Assembly (NCBI GenBank): GCA_033239005.1
Contig: BSQZ01000054.1
Coordinates: forward strand, 3,584,931 to 3,648,930
Direction: 5' to 3'
Length of the DNA stretch: 64,000 bases
DNA from: Lamellibrachia satsuma
Lineage: Eukaryota; Annelida; Polychaeta; Sabellida; Siboglinidae
Each line of letters starts with the position of its first letter. Position 1 is the first letter of the stretch. The translations under genes were made by a program, and so were the position numbers. The notes beneath the pieces were generated by a model that was not told where the DNA came from, searched no databases, and worked only from the letters and a program-made list of their open reading frames with translations. Positions 36,053-47,606 of this stretch are shown piece after piece.

Positions 36053-38408
36053 GCTCCATCCATGTGGTCATGCAGCGAGACATGCAGTGGGCGGTTAGCT
36101 GAGGAACGTTCTGCGTGCTCATTGTGCGATGCTGGCTTCGCGACCCATGCGAATATCTGCCAGACTACTGGTGCCTTCTCGCACCTTTTACTGCATGAGA
36201 AATCACAGCCATGCTGGCGCCACCCACAGGAACATCGCAGGCCCCTGTCCTCTCCACAGCCGCAGGACAGAACGAGCGATAGGAATATTTTTAACAGCCT
36301 GTCCTCGTCTCCACCGTTAAAGCGCCAGTGCATTGATACAGCGTTATCGATCCCCTGCAAGGAGGAGCTTCAAAAAGCAGGCGCTGATTCTAAAATGGCG
36401 CTTAAACCATTTGTTGAGCTGGACAACTACTACCTGAACACTGATCTTGACGAACTTCCCGATCTCGCGTCCGATGGAGGAAGCGATGTCGTTGTGTGTA
36501 CTGGAATAACGCCGGCGAAGGCGGCGGTTACTGCCGATGTCGCTCGTACGAGGTGCATTGATCTTGATCTGGTCGTGCGACTGGAGAAGCTCGACGACAA
36601 GACCGCCACCTACTGCAGCAGTAACTCGCTCATTGTTGGATCGGCGCCATTACCTGCTGTGATTAGCATAGCGAGCAGCAACGCTAGCAGTGACGGTTTA
36701 CCATTGCCCAAGTTACATCAGAAACCGCTGATTGGTAGCGACAGGAAACGTCAACTCGGGGATGGGTGCCCTGGCCCCGTTCTTGGAACGACGGTCTGCA
36801 AGAAAAACTGTGTATTCCGACCAGTTGTCTCAACGCATTTGTCATGTTCCAGTCATTCGTCAAATAACTCGAGGCATTTCACGGATATATTTAACGATTC
36901 GTTGCATGTCGGTTCTAATGTTCCCGAACCAGTACATCTGCATAGTTGTAGTGAGGCGAAAACACGTGTTGACGCTCCTAAGAAGTGTCGTGCGAAACTA
37001 CAAAAACACACAAGCTCTGCGGCTGTGCTTGCGAAACTGTTAAACCGCCTTCAGCCGAAGCCTGAATCGTCCTCGAGCATTTCGGACAGTGGCAGCTGCA
37101 AGTCTGAACAGCTAGACAGGGCGGGGAAGCGAGGGTTGAGAGATGGGGGGTCAGAGAGACGCAGTCGCTGGGTGAGGTGTCGTACAAGAAACCCTAGTTC
37201 AGACAGTGAGGATTCATCGGGGGAGACAGAGGACTGTGTTAGGGACTTGCCTGGCAGGCCTCTGTGTCTTGTTCTGGCGCCACTTCATGCGATGTCACCG
37301 CCTTCAAGCAGACGCACGACACACACGTTCTCCGACCGCCACACGGAGATGGTCGAGTGTTGTCTGGACGAAGGGTGCAGCTTCCTACAGAATGCTGTTG
37401 TCACACTGCGTGACTTCACCACAGCGCAGCGCTACCCAACGGTGCTGCTGCTGCGCCGCCTGTTGACGGTGCTCATTGAGACCACGGACAGGGACGCGTC
37501 ATACAATGTCTATAACATCCTCAATGAGGTGCGCATGCAGCATTCGGTGAAGCCCGGTGAGTTGCCGTTCACATGGAACGACGTGCAGACTGCCGTTGAA
37601 CGGCTTCATCTTCCGCTTGGCGTTTACAGCGCCCCGGCCACCGAGGCCCTCAGTAGCGCCCTCGCATTGCAGTACATGACAAGCATGCTTGAGGATGAGC
37701 TGTTTTCGCGCCCAATCACTGCCCAGCGCCAGGTGACACGCTCAATCACTTACCGTGTTCTCTCGACCGAAAGCAAGTTCAGCAATGTCAAGATCTTGCT
37801 GCAGTGGATATCAGACGCACTACATTTTGGACAGTACTGTGAAACTGGGATCAACTCGGTGCTTGTGAACCTCCACATCGGGACTACGATAAACACCGAG
37901 CATGACAGCAATGACGGTGACATGTCATTTGACACTGCTACAGCGAGTGACCGAGTGCCAAAAATCCTGCCCATCATGCAGCGCTTGTTGAATCTCGTGA
38001 TCGTCGTCAGCCGATGTCCGGAGGACTGCGCCAAGCGTATCGCTGTTGAGCTGGAGCGTCTCTACATGCACCTGCCGACGCTCTTCCAGCGCCACCTACT
38101 GGTGACCTCAATCACCTCACGCCTGCTGCGTCTCAAGCTGGTGCAACGCATTCTCGAGGACCACTGCAGCGATGACAGCGAGCAGTGCGGCGGCTGCAAC
38201 AGCGGCGCCATCTGTCTGAGCGATCTCATCACATGCTATTTCTGCTGTGTCCCGCCGCAGAACCTGTTCACGCCGCCGCCGACGCCGGAGCGAGACGACG
38301 ACGCAGACAGCATCAATGTCGACAGCAAGAAATACTCGCCTGAGAGCTGCGAGGAGCTAAGCATGCTCCTCTACCTGGTTGTTGACAGCTACATCGCTTA
38401 CAGTCGAG
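36053..38408 (+). CDS. Large coding exon of a SIMC1/SLF2-like protein (tentative family)
   Basis: The exon opens after a consensus acceptor and closes at CGAG|GTAGGT in phase 1. The first in-frame ATG after the acceptor is 36062, giving an 859-residue product with the last exon; an upstream coding exon joining in phase 0 is also possible. The N-terminal half is Cys/Ser/acidic and looks disordered. It has SUMO-interacting-motif-like patches: SDVVVCTGI (about 36482), CIDLDLVVRLE (about 36554), SLIVGS (about 36628) and AVISIASSNASSD (about 36656). A CSLCDAGF...HANIC cluster near 36118 could bind zinc. From about 37340 the protein is helical (FLQNAVVTLRDF, YPTVLLLRRLLTVLIETTD, ELPFTWNDVQTAVERLHLP). 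Multiple SIMs plus a helical C-terminal domain and this length recall SIMC1, which with SLF2 loads SMC5/6 at SUMO-marked sites in the nucleus. That assignment is inference. GC-rich codon use contrasts with the AT-rich flanks. Confidence 0.88.
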
Positions 38409-38450
38409 GTAGGTGTTGTCTCTGCTCTCTGGTCTAGTTGCCTATGTATG

Positions 38451-39345
38451 GGGCGATTCCAGTCAAATTGAGTTTAAGAGGTGACTTTCTAAAATTTCAT
38501 ACGGTGACCTTTTTTTTTCATTTACTACTTCTATCTATATGTTTTAAAACAAGTTAAAAAAATATTATTTCGTAAATGTTTCTTTGGAAATAATGGCCAT
38601 ATGGCATACAGGTATGCATTACGTTATTTCAGTTATTGCAATACCCATTTTCAAGATAGAAACGGAACCACGTTTTGATGTAAATTTTTTGGAGTAATGA
38701 ACGATATGTACTTAAATGCCACTGTCACAATATCACAATGACAGGAAAAATAAAACGTGACAATATTGATTGTAAACGTTACATAGTTTTAAAAAAGTTG
38801 AATTTGGATGTCACACATATAACGCAAATTTCCATAAACTTTCATTTATCCCCCCCCCAAAAAATTTTACTATATGAAATATGAAGTGTCACACACGTAA
38901 CACTACGTCACATGTGTCACACCTAATACCTATAAATGATGGCGGAATGTAATTCCACTTTTAAATGCTATAATTTTGTTGCTAAAATGTAGCAAGGGGG
39001 CAACACAACACTAATTTAATAATAATTTACGCACCAGAGCAAACACACCCTTAATTCTATGTTTTAAATGTCTGATTCAGAAAGAAATCATATGTAAAAT
39101 TATTTATTTATTAATTGAAAATAATTCATCATAAATGCAGAACTATAAGCTGTACTTCAGGAGTATACCTGAAAAACATGAGATAACAAAAAGGCTCCAG
39201 AGTTCATATAATTTAATGAGCTTTCAAATGGTGACAGATTAGTACACAGATATGGGTCAGTATAACTGACACTGCTTGCCAACTACACTGCAGTTTTAGA
39301 GATTAAAAATGTCAGAATGTCACACATGTAATGCTGGAATCGCCC
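38451..39345. mobile_element. Putative non-autonomous TIR element just inside the intron
   Basis: The left end gggcgattccag (38451-38462) matches the reverse complement of the right end ctggaatcgccc (39334-39345), 12 of 12. A tgta word sits 2 bp outside the left end and directly outside the right end. The interior has several gtcacacatgtaac-like words in both orientations, no ORF and a C-run. It lies 42 bp from the splice donor. Confidence 0.55.
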
Positions 39346-40051
39346 TGTACTACTTATATAATGCTTGTGATGTCTATCATCGTATATTCCCACAGCAGTA
39401 TTTTTTTTATGACATCTATGACCGAGTATGAGTAATTGAATGTGACCATCATTGCATAACACTGGCCTAAGCACATGGACTTTTCATTGGCATATTTGCA
39501 GTACTTACTCATTTTACAGCCACATGAACTCACAATTTGGTGTTTTGTATCATTTGTGTAAAAAAAAATTATTGTTAGGATAGTCTTGTACCCCAGCTGT
39601 ACAAATTATGTCACCTAATGAAGTACAGGTGTACTCCGTTCTTGATTAATGAGGTAATATCCAGGTTGATCACATTTCCAAATAATGTCACCTAGCGATG
39701 GTGTATTCAAGTACAGATGTACGGGTGTAAACCATACTTTATTGGATATGTAATATCCAGACTGACTTTAGGGTGTTGGCAAGTTTCAAATGGGATACGA
39801 TTACTTGAGTAAGTGTATGAAAGGTTCATTACTGTGACAAACTAGTATGACAAGTGCTCCTGTGTAAGACTTATAGACAACTTTATGATTAACTTACGAC
39901 ACTATGCAAGTGTAATATAGCAATTCAAGGCATGCATACGTTTATCATTCCTATGCTATTCTTGTTGCCTGTTGTATGGGTACAACTTATTACAACAGAT
40001 TAATGCAACAAGACTGTTTTTTTGCACATTGTCAATGGTTTAATCATTGCG

Positions 40052-40168
40052 TGTATCAGTCTGTCACTGGGCAACCTTGATAGATCAGTCTGTCACTGGG
40101 CAACCTTGACAGATCAGTCTGTCACTGGGCTACCTTGATACATCAGTCTGTCACTGGGCAACCTTGAA
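40052..40168. repeat. About 30-bp tandem repeat, four copies
   Basis: The unit is tcagtctgtcactgggcaac followed by cttgatagatca, with small variations. Confidence 0.85.
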
Positions 40169-40531
40169 AGTCCTTCAGACTTTCTTTACCCAATGTGCTC
40201 TGATTTTCTATGCAGCCAGATATGGATTTATTTTATCTAGCACTTTGAAAACCTTTTTTGCTTACTACAATGCTGTCATATGGTTTAGTCCGAAGTTCTG
40301 TTCCAATTTGTTTTTGGATAATAGTTGACGTAACAGCTAGGCTGATGATGTTGAAAATTGTGAAAATATCATGAAATAAAAACAGAATTTCACAAAACAT
40401 TTTCAAATTGTGCCTGTAATTTACAGAGTTGAGTTTTCCAGCAGTAGTGAAACACTTGTGAAAGTTGCTGTGTTTAAAAAAAGTTTTATTCAGTGTCTGT
40501 GTTAAAATTTATTTAATTAGTATTACATAAG

Positions 40532-40601
40532 TAGTTGCAACGGATTATAAGCAAACAGCCATGTATTGTATAATACATTACCCTTTCACACCATGATGTG
40601 A

Positions 40602-40646
<45 letters not shown>

Positions 40647-40717
40647 GTCACATCAAGGTGCAGCCATATATTGTATAATACATTACCCTTTCACCCCTTG
40701 ATGTGACATGATATATA

Positions 40718-40783
<66 letters not shown>

Positions 40784-40904
40784 CAATACATGGCTGCACC
40801 TTGATGATATATGTATATATATATATATATATATATCATGTCACATCAAGGTGTGAAAGGGTAATATATAATACAATACATTGCTGTTTGCTTATAATCC
40901 GTGC

Positions 40905-40909
<5 letters not shown>
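40532..40909. repeat. Nested palindrome with TA-repeat cores
   Basis: The outer arms agttgcaacggattataagc...(left, 40532) and gcttataatccgtgcaact (right, to about 40908) are inverted copies. Further in, cattaccctttcacacc pairs with ggtgtgaaagggtaat. Inner arms gtcacatcaaggtgcagcc and ggctgcaccttgatgat pair again around 40643-40805. Three TA tracts form the loops. The whole block could extrude as a cruciform and is likely a MITE with TA expansions. Confidence 0.8.

Positions 40910-40985
<76 letters not shown>
40910..40985. repeat. TA microsatellite
   Basis: Near-pure TA dinucleotides directly following the palindrome. Confidence 0.9.
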
Positions 40986-41112
40986 GCCAGGTCATTGGCA
41001 TGTCAACTATGATCTTTAGTTGCACGAAGCATGAAACATAGTGACAATGGTGTTCACCTGTTGTCATATAAATGTAAAATTTTATAAACAGAGAAGATGG
41101 GATTATATATAC

Positions 41113-41302
41113 AGTGCCAACAATATAGATTATTAAATAATTTACCAACAAACAGTGCACTGTTAATTCAACAGATACTGGATGGATTAACGTGAAAGGT
41201 GGCGCTGAACATGCCAGCAATATAGATTATTAATTTATCAACAAACAGTGCACTGTTAATCCCACAGATACTGGATTGATTACCATTAAAGGTGGCACTG
41301 GA
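41113..41302. repeat. About 100-bp tandem duplication
   Basis: Two copies of a segment running from caatatagattatta through caacaaacagtgcactgtta to aaaggtggc(g/a)ctg. The copies differ by a small deletion and several substitutions. Confidence 0.85.
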
Positions 41303-41461
41303 TAGTAAGTTAAAATGTTATGCCAAATATTGAAATATGTAAAAGAAGTATTTCTTCTAACATTATTAAATATATTGAAAATATAATGTATCCAGTTGAA
41401 AGTAACCCTTGTCTAGCACTAGCAATGGCAGGAACATTTCTGTAGGAGTAAAAACAACATT

Positions 41462-41464
<3 letters not shown>

Positions 41465-41521
<57 letters not shown>
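41465..41521. repeat. TA microsatellite
   Basis: About 57 bp of TA dinucleotide repeat. Confidence 0.95.
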
Positions 41522-41525
<4 letters not shown>

Positions 41526-43462
41526 TATAAATCTATAATATTTCATATATCTTTTAAAATAATATATTATTATTGTTATTATAAATACAATTTTAGCATG
41601 TACAAAATAAAGAATGTAGTATTGTTAGAATAATGTTCTTGCTAAACTACTCTTACTAAAGCTGGCCTTTTACATCAATTACAAACTGAACAAACAAGAT
41701 GCATACCAGTTCTTTTACTCAGCTGACATCATTATTAATTAATGCTGGACATTAGATAGAAATTCCAATAACAATTCACATCGTAAGTATGAATGCAACC
41801 ACAATTAACTGACACGGATGATAAATGTGGTTTTTGTTTGCGTAATACCGTGATGTAGACATGTTCGTGATGTAGACATGTTCGGTGCCAGTGGCCCTTT
41901 CATGTGGTTTCATGTCACACAGTAATGCCTGTTCACTATCAGTGTTCAGGGATCATCTGGAAAAAGACATACATGAGAGGCATAACTATGTGCCTTTTTG
42001 AAATTTTATGTGTCCCAAATTAATTTAATAAAAGTGCAATTAATTTTGCCTAACATGGTTGCTTTACATAACGTGGTAATTGTGAACATTACAGTTCATT
42101 TCATATTAGGCTAGTAAGCATATTTGCAGTCTTTTTTATTACATTCAGTACACTTGATTTTGCTTGCATGATAATTTGTTCTCCATGAAATATGAGGTGT
42201 AACCTATCTAAGGATAAGATAGTTTTTACCTCTGCGAAAAAACTAAACACTTACTTGATGTTTTGTGTTTGTATGACTGCCCACATCTATGTGTATATTT
42301 AATATATTAACATAATATCAACAACAACATGTACAGAGATCACTAGTTTATTTTAAAATCTGTAATGTAACAAAACAAGGTACTGAGTCTGTCCCACGTT
42401 TCATAGTCATGCCACTACTGCTTGACTGATTGGAAGATGACACGATCTTTTGAATTTCGCTACTTTGAAAGCGCAAGCTGGAAGTCAAATTCTGGTTTGA
42501 AATTACTTAACAAAAACAGGCTGTGTCTTATCAACGGCAACGCTTTGGTTATCGATGTCGCCAATGTCACTGATCTCAGCATTCTTGGGCACATTATCAG
42601 TTTTCATAATTGCGTCAACAGCAACAGTCTCGGCTATTGTTTGTCTCTTTTTAGCCCATCTGACTTAAACTACGTTGTGAAGGTCTTTTTTGGCCGGCAT
42701 GTTCACCCTAGTGGACAAATGGCCGCTGCTCAGATCGATCCCTGAGCGTTCCAGCGTCACCTGATGAGATGTTCTTTGTGTCTGACATCAATTATGAAGT
42801 GATATGCCACAGTATCAATGGACGCAGTGGTGCGTCATCGGGGTTGTTCTATAATTTACGTATGTCTGTATTTCCCTGTGAGTAGAGGACATGCATGGTT
42901 GCACCAGTCACCTAGTTTCTGGTCCTTCTTCATCAGCTATGATTGACACATGTCACCTCTTTTACAACACCACAGGTCATGTCCTGTCCTGGATACTGGT
43001 AATGTACTTATTGCCTTGACCTCTCACATGTGACTACAGGCCTGTATTTGTGAGTGACTGATCACTGGCTTGTGGTTGCCACAAACTAACTGTTGTCAAA
43101 AGTCACCTGTTACTACTGGCAGTCACGGAAGTCTTTGATGTGGTAGATATATGCTTTGAAGGCTAGCCACTGAAATGGGGCCATAAAAGAAAACCAGCTG
43201 AAAAGAGGTAGAAAAACAAGTGAAATCATGGAGATTGTTATGTACCCATATAAGGAACATCAGATATATTGGACAGTTTGAACGAGTCCAAACATGTTCC
43301 TTGTAATGAGAGTGCACTGTAGTACATACAGTGAACATGCATTACAAAACAGTTCAGTGGTCAACAGTCTACATAAACATCCAAGAACTGACTGAACTCT
43401 TCTTGCTTAGCATGTTATTATTTTATTAGGTTTGCCACAGAGTCCATTAGTGTACTAAATGA

Positions 43463-43583
43463 CACCTTTGTGATGTGAATCACCCGAGCATCGAACGAGA
43501 TGGTTGCGGAGTAGCACAAGTACTCAGACCTTGTCTGATTACTTGTGAGTACGATTCGCTGGGCGATTCACTCCACAAAGGTG
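43463..43583. mobile_element. 121-bp foldback MITE-like element
   Basis: Starts cacctttgtgatgtgaatca and ends with its near reverse complement, tgggcgattcactccacaaa then ggtg. An inner inverted pair (acaagtactcagac / gtctgattacttgt) makes nearly the whole unit a hairpin. Noncoding. Confidence 0.7.
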
Positions 43584-43624
43584 CAATTTAACCTTTTTTC
43601 ACATGCCTTAAATTCAGTTCAAAG

Positions 43625-43959
43625 TTGAGGACTATGATATTCTATGTTGTTGCAGTCGGTTGTCATTTGGTTTTAAAGAATAAAATTTCCGTTTGTTGTT
43701 TTATACGCGATGATTTAAACAATACTTTTATCATGATAATATGTTTCAAACTTCTATAGTATATTTGTATGGCATAGAAAGCATGGATACACGTAAATTC
43801 AGCACACGTTGCCCACCAACAGGCGTCAGGTGGCTTGACTTCGTCATCGCACATGCCATTTTGCACGGATGGCCACATCATGACGTAAATAACTAGTTCA
43901 ATCCATACCATGAGCATTCAATACCACTTTTGAGGACTATGATATTCTATGTTGTTGCA
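43625..43959. repeat. 30-bp exact direct repeat flanking a 275-bp segment
   Basis: A 30-base word (ttgaggactatgatattcta plus tgttgttgca) occurs at 43625-43654 and again at 43930-43959. It is longer than usual target-site duplications. Origin unclear: insertion with long duplication, or local segmental duplication. Confidence 0.8.
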
Positions 43960-45479
43960 TGCATATGTAGTAATAATAAGGAGTATCGGGGTAAGTTTTG
44001 GATATCACACAATATTATATATTTGTGAACAGATCATTACATGTTTAGTATCAAATGAATGAATCATTAAATGTCACGTTTAGTGGCAGACGTCACTGTT
44101 TTATGACCATCCCTTACTGGAAAACATACGTAACCTGAAATTGTGCATTCATTGTTGTACACCACAGCCACCACGTTTAGTTTTGTCTCTCCTCAGCATT
44201 GTTGGTTCATTTGTGTCTGGTGGGGAAATACTGCTTTGTTGACATGGCTCATGAGTGAATGGATATTTACCCTCCAGACACTGGTGGTAGTGTATTATAA
44301 GTTGCCTGCAGCAGTAGTTAATGAGTGCTGCCTTGTGAACTGGAGTGAAATACACTCAGTGGTCGCACTAACAGGTAGTGTTTAATCATAGCCACTTGTG
44401 TGAGAGGTCAGTGGTTTAGCCACTGCACCACAACGGCCAGGTAGGCTGCCTTAGGTTCTTCTTGGAGTGGTCCTCTAACCATTGACCAAAACACGAGAAC
44501 AGTAGTACTGTTGTAAGACTGGACCACCTGCAGACTTACAACAGCAGATCTAGTATTACAATTAATAACTATGATGATTATGCAGTACTTAGGAGAATAA
44601 ATATGCAGTACTTGAAAGATAATACAATCGTTATGACAGCGATTTACCTGAGTTTTTATCACTGTAATGTACACTGAGTTTGTATCAGACCACAGAGTGA
44701 TAAGTTCTAATACCTTTGAGAACACATTCAGGGAATAAAGTACAGTACTGAACTTATGCACTGTGGCATTGTACAAAACCCATCATTACTATCAAAACAT
44801 CATAGCTTGTTCAGATTTTACAAATGGTCATGAATTTGGGATGGCCAAGGTTTAATTATTGGTAGCACTGCTCCAAGTACACCGTCTACATATCACATTC
44901 ACAATTCAAATCATAACTTGTTTAATATGTAAACATGGTCAGGAATTGGGAGTGCCATTGCCAAGGTTATGATACTTCCATACATTGGTTAAGGCCATTG
45001 CAGGAGGTTAATTAACATACACATGATTTCACAAATTGGGGATGGTTCATTAGTGTAATTCAACAAAATGAAAAGCATAAACATCATTGGTTGTTTGGCC
45101 AGATACGGAAACCTGTTCAATATAACTTACAGTAGCAAGAATCATACTGTATCGTTTTTTTATAACAAACCACAAAGTGAAAGAACAATAATCCTGCTAC
45201 TATCAGTAAACATACAATTTTATACTGAACATTTGTTTATGTTTGTATACCAGCTGTACCAGACATACTGTACTTTAGTAGGCTACTCTATTATTAACTC
45301 ATCTTTAAAGACACTTGTTGCGACCTCGGTTTTAATAAACATTCTGTGTAGATGTACAGAATGACCAAGCGAAAATGAAGTTGTACTTTGAGCTTTGAGT
45401 TAGGAAGGCAGCAGAAAGTATAATCCATGCTTCTGTGGCCACCTATGATGATGATTGGTTATTGACAAAGGTAGATTTA

Positions 45480-45699
45480 ATTAGATTTGTCATAGACACT
45501 ACGTCAAATGTCCGCATATATAATATCCCCACCCTCGTGGATTTAAATTTTTTTTACTGTATGAATCATCCCCAGTGGCCTCCCGACACGCCCTCGGACA
45601 CGCCTATGTAATTTTAACCCCATACATTCGAAACTGATGGAGATATGAGAAGACAGATAGACGGACAGACAGACAGTCACAAGCCACTTTCTAATATAG
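45480..45699. repeat. Probable interspersed repeat next to the acceptor
   Basis: Contains atggagatatgagaagacag and agacggacagacagacag followed by ctttctaatatag, wording common in invertebrate interspersed repeats. It ends 50 bp before the terminal exon. Confidence 0.4.
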
Positions 45700-45749
45700 A
45701 TGTTGAAATCACTTTCCCTGCTACAACGCTGGTTACTTTGTGTTTGCAG

Positions 45750-45982
45750 GCAAGCTCAACTTTGCCGTCAGTCGGCGTGTGCAGGCTGGCGTGTTGCCCA
45801 CCACAGGGCCTCTGCTCGGTAGTGATGTGCGTACGTTGGCGAACATGGCGCATCATGTCAACAAGCTGCGTGCCAGATTCACGTCTCTATGCGGTGAAGT
45901 GACGCCCCGAACGAACGTCTATCTCGCGCAGATGCAGTGTCTCGAGAGTTTGGTGGAAATTGCGGACAGTGCTGCAGAGTAG
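45750..45982 (+). CDS. Terminal coding exon of the SIMC1/SLF2-like gene
   Basis: After the acceptor tgtttgcag the exon supplies the last two bases of a glycine codon. It then encodes 76 residues beginning KLNFAVSRRVQAGVLP and ending LESLVEIADSAAE, with a TAG stop at 45980-45982. Phase (1) matches the donor at 38408 exactly and no stop intervenes. The segment RTLANMAHHVNKLRARFTSL is strongly helical and continues the helical C-terminal domain. Codon use is as GC-rich as in the large exon, unlike the intron. Confidence 0.88.
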
Positions 45983-46460
45983 TAGTTGCAAGTGTGGTGT
46001 ATTGTCTCGGTTAAACAATGCTGGGAATATTCCATTGGTCTCGGTTAACGTGAATATTACTATATAAAAAATGATTTATTTTATCATAAACAGAAAGCTG
46101 ATGAATGCCCTTTTGGGCTGATAATAAGCATAAACATTATACAGTTTTTTTGGCATTAGAGTTATTGTTCTTTGTTTGTGAAAGTTTAACATAATTTCAA
46201 ATTTTGTTCAAATCAAAGCGTGTACACACAGAATAATTATTTATTTATGTTTTTGCCTATCTGCTACTGCACCTGTGTAACAACAGTTGTTTGTGTTTAT
46301 TCCAATCAGATTTGCCCAGTTTTGTTCTAATCTAATGGTTCAGTTATCAAACTACCAAAATGTTATCCAATGACCAAGGACAAGTTTTTATTTTTTGCAC
46401 TGATGTCCTATGCCAACGTTTAAGTAAAATTATTGTCTTGGAAGTTATTTTCTTAATGGT

Positions 46461-46503
46461 AATAAAATAATGTTGATTTTCATTCACAAAATATTACAAT
46501 AAA
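46461..46503 (+). terminator. Candidate poly(A) signals
   Basis: AATAAA at 46461-46466 and again at 46498-46503, about 480-520 bp after the stop codon of the + strand gene. Confidence 0.5.
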
Positions 46504-46779
46504 AAATAATTACAATGGATTACAAATATTATTTGGTGTCTGCTGAATTCTTATAATGAACAATATTTGCATTCGGCTAAGTGAGAACTGTGATCTGTAG
46601 TTTCAGTCTTAGGTTTCAGGTATAAAACCATTTTTTTAAATTGCAACATACTGTAATTGACAACATATTTCGTGTTGATCATCATAATTACAGTTAGTCC
46701 TTATGATCAATCTCCAGTTTGAAACAGTGGTTATATTTAGCCACATATTCATTCCCAGTGTTGTTTAACCTGTTTTCCA

Positions 46780-47606
46780 TGACTGTCGTTGTCAATGAGA
46801 CATTTGACTGTCATTGTTGTTAATGAGACATTTGACTGTTGTTTTCAATGAGACATTTGACTCATTGTTACCAATGAGACATTTGACTGTCGTTGTTGTC
46901 AATGAGACATTTGACTGTCGTTGGCAATGACAGATTTGACTGTTGTCGTTGTCAATGAGACATTTGACTGTTGTTGTCAATGAAATATTTGGCTGTCATT
47001 GTTGTCAATAAAACATTTGACTGTCATTGTCAATGAGACATTTTAATGTCATTGTTGTCAATGAGACATTTGACTGTTGTTGTCAATGAAACATTTGACT
47101 GTCATTGTTGTCAATGAGACATTTGACTCGTTGTCAATGAGACATTTGACTGTCGTTGTCAATGAGACATTTGACCGTCATTGTTGGCAATGAGACATTT
47201 GAATATCAGTTTTGTCAATGAGGTTATTGACTGTTGTTGTCAACAAAACATTTGACTGTCATTGTTGTCAATAAAACATTTGACTGTCGTTGTCAATGAG
47301 ATATTTGACTGTCATTGTTGTCATTGAAACATTTGACTGTCGCTGTTGATGAGACATTTAACTTTTGTTTTTTGTCAATGAAACATTTAACTGTCGTTTT
47401 TGTCAATGAAACATTTGACTGTCTCTGTCGATGAGACATTTAACTGTCGTTTTTGTCAATGAAACATTTGACTGTCATTGTTGTCAATGAAACATTTGAC
47501 TGTCGCTGTCGATGAGACATTTAACTGTCGTTTTTGTCAATGAAACATTTGACTGTCATTGTTGTCATTGAGACATTTGACTGTCATTGTGAATGAGGCA
47601 TTTATT
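46780..47606. repeat. 24-27-bp minisatellite, about 31 copies
   Basis: The unit is caatgagacatttgactgtc followed by gttgttgt or gttgt. Length alternates by 3 bp. Sits 800 bp past the 3' end of the + strand gene. Confidence 0.92.

Larger units (their letters stand above)
38409..45749 (+). other. 7.3-kb intron of the SIMC1/SLF2-like gene
   Basis: Bounded by GTAGGT (donor) and ttgtgtttgcag (acceptor). The reading frame joins cleanly across it (SYIAYSRG|KLNFAVSRRV). It is full of repeats: a TIR element, minisatellites, TA microsatellites, a nested palindrome and a foldback element. No further coding exon was recognised inside. Confidence 0.85.

Noticed and set aside
35935..36360. 141-codon - strand ORF
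   Set aside because: Shadow of the large + strand exon, whose GC-rich coding sequence keeps other frames open.
40648..41633. Tyr-Ile repeat proteins on both strands
   Set aside because: They are translations of TA microsatellites.
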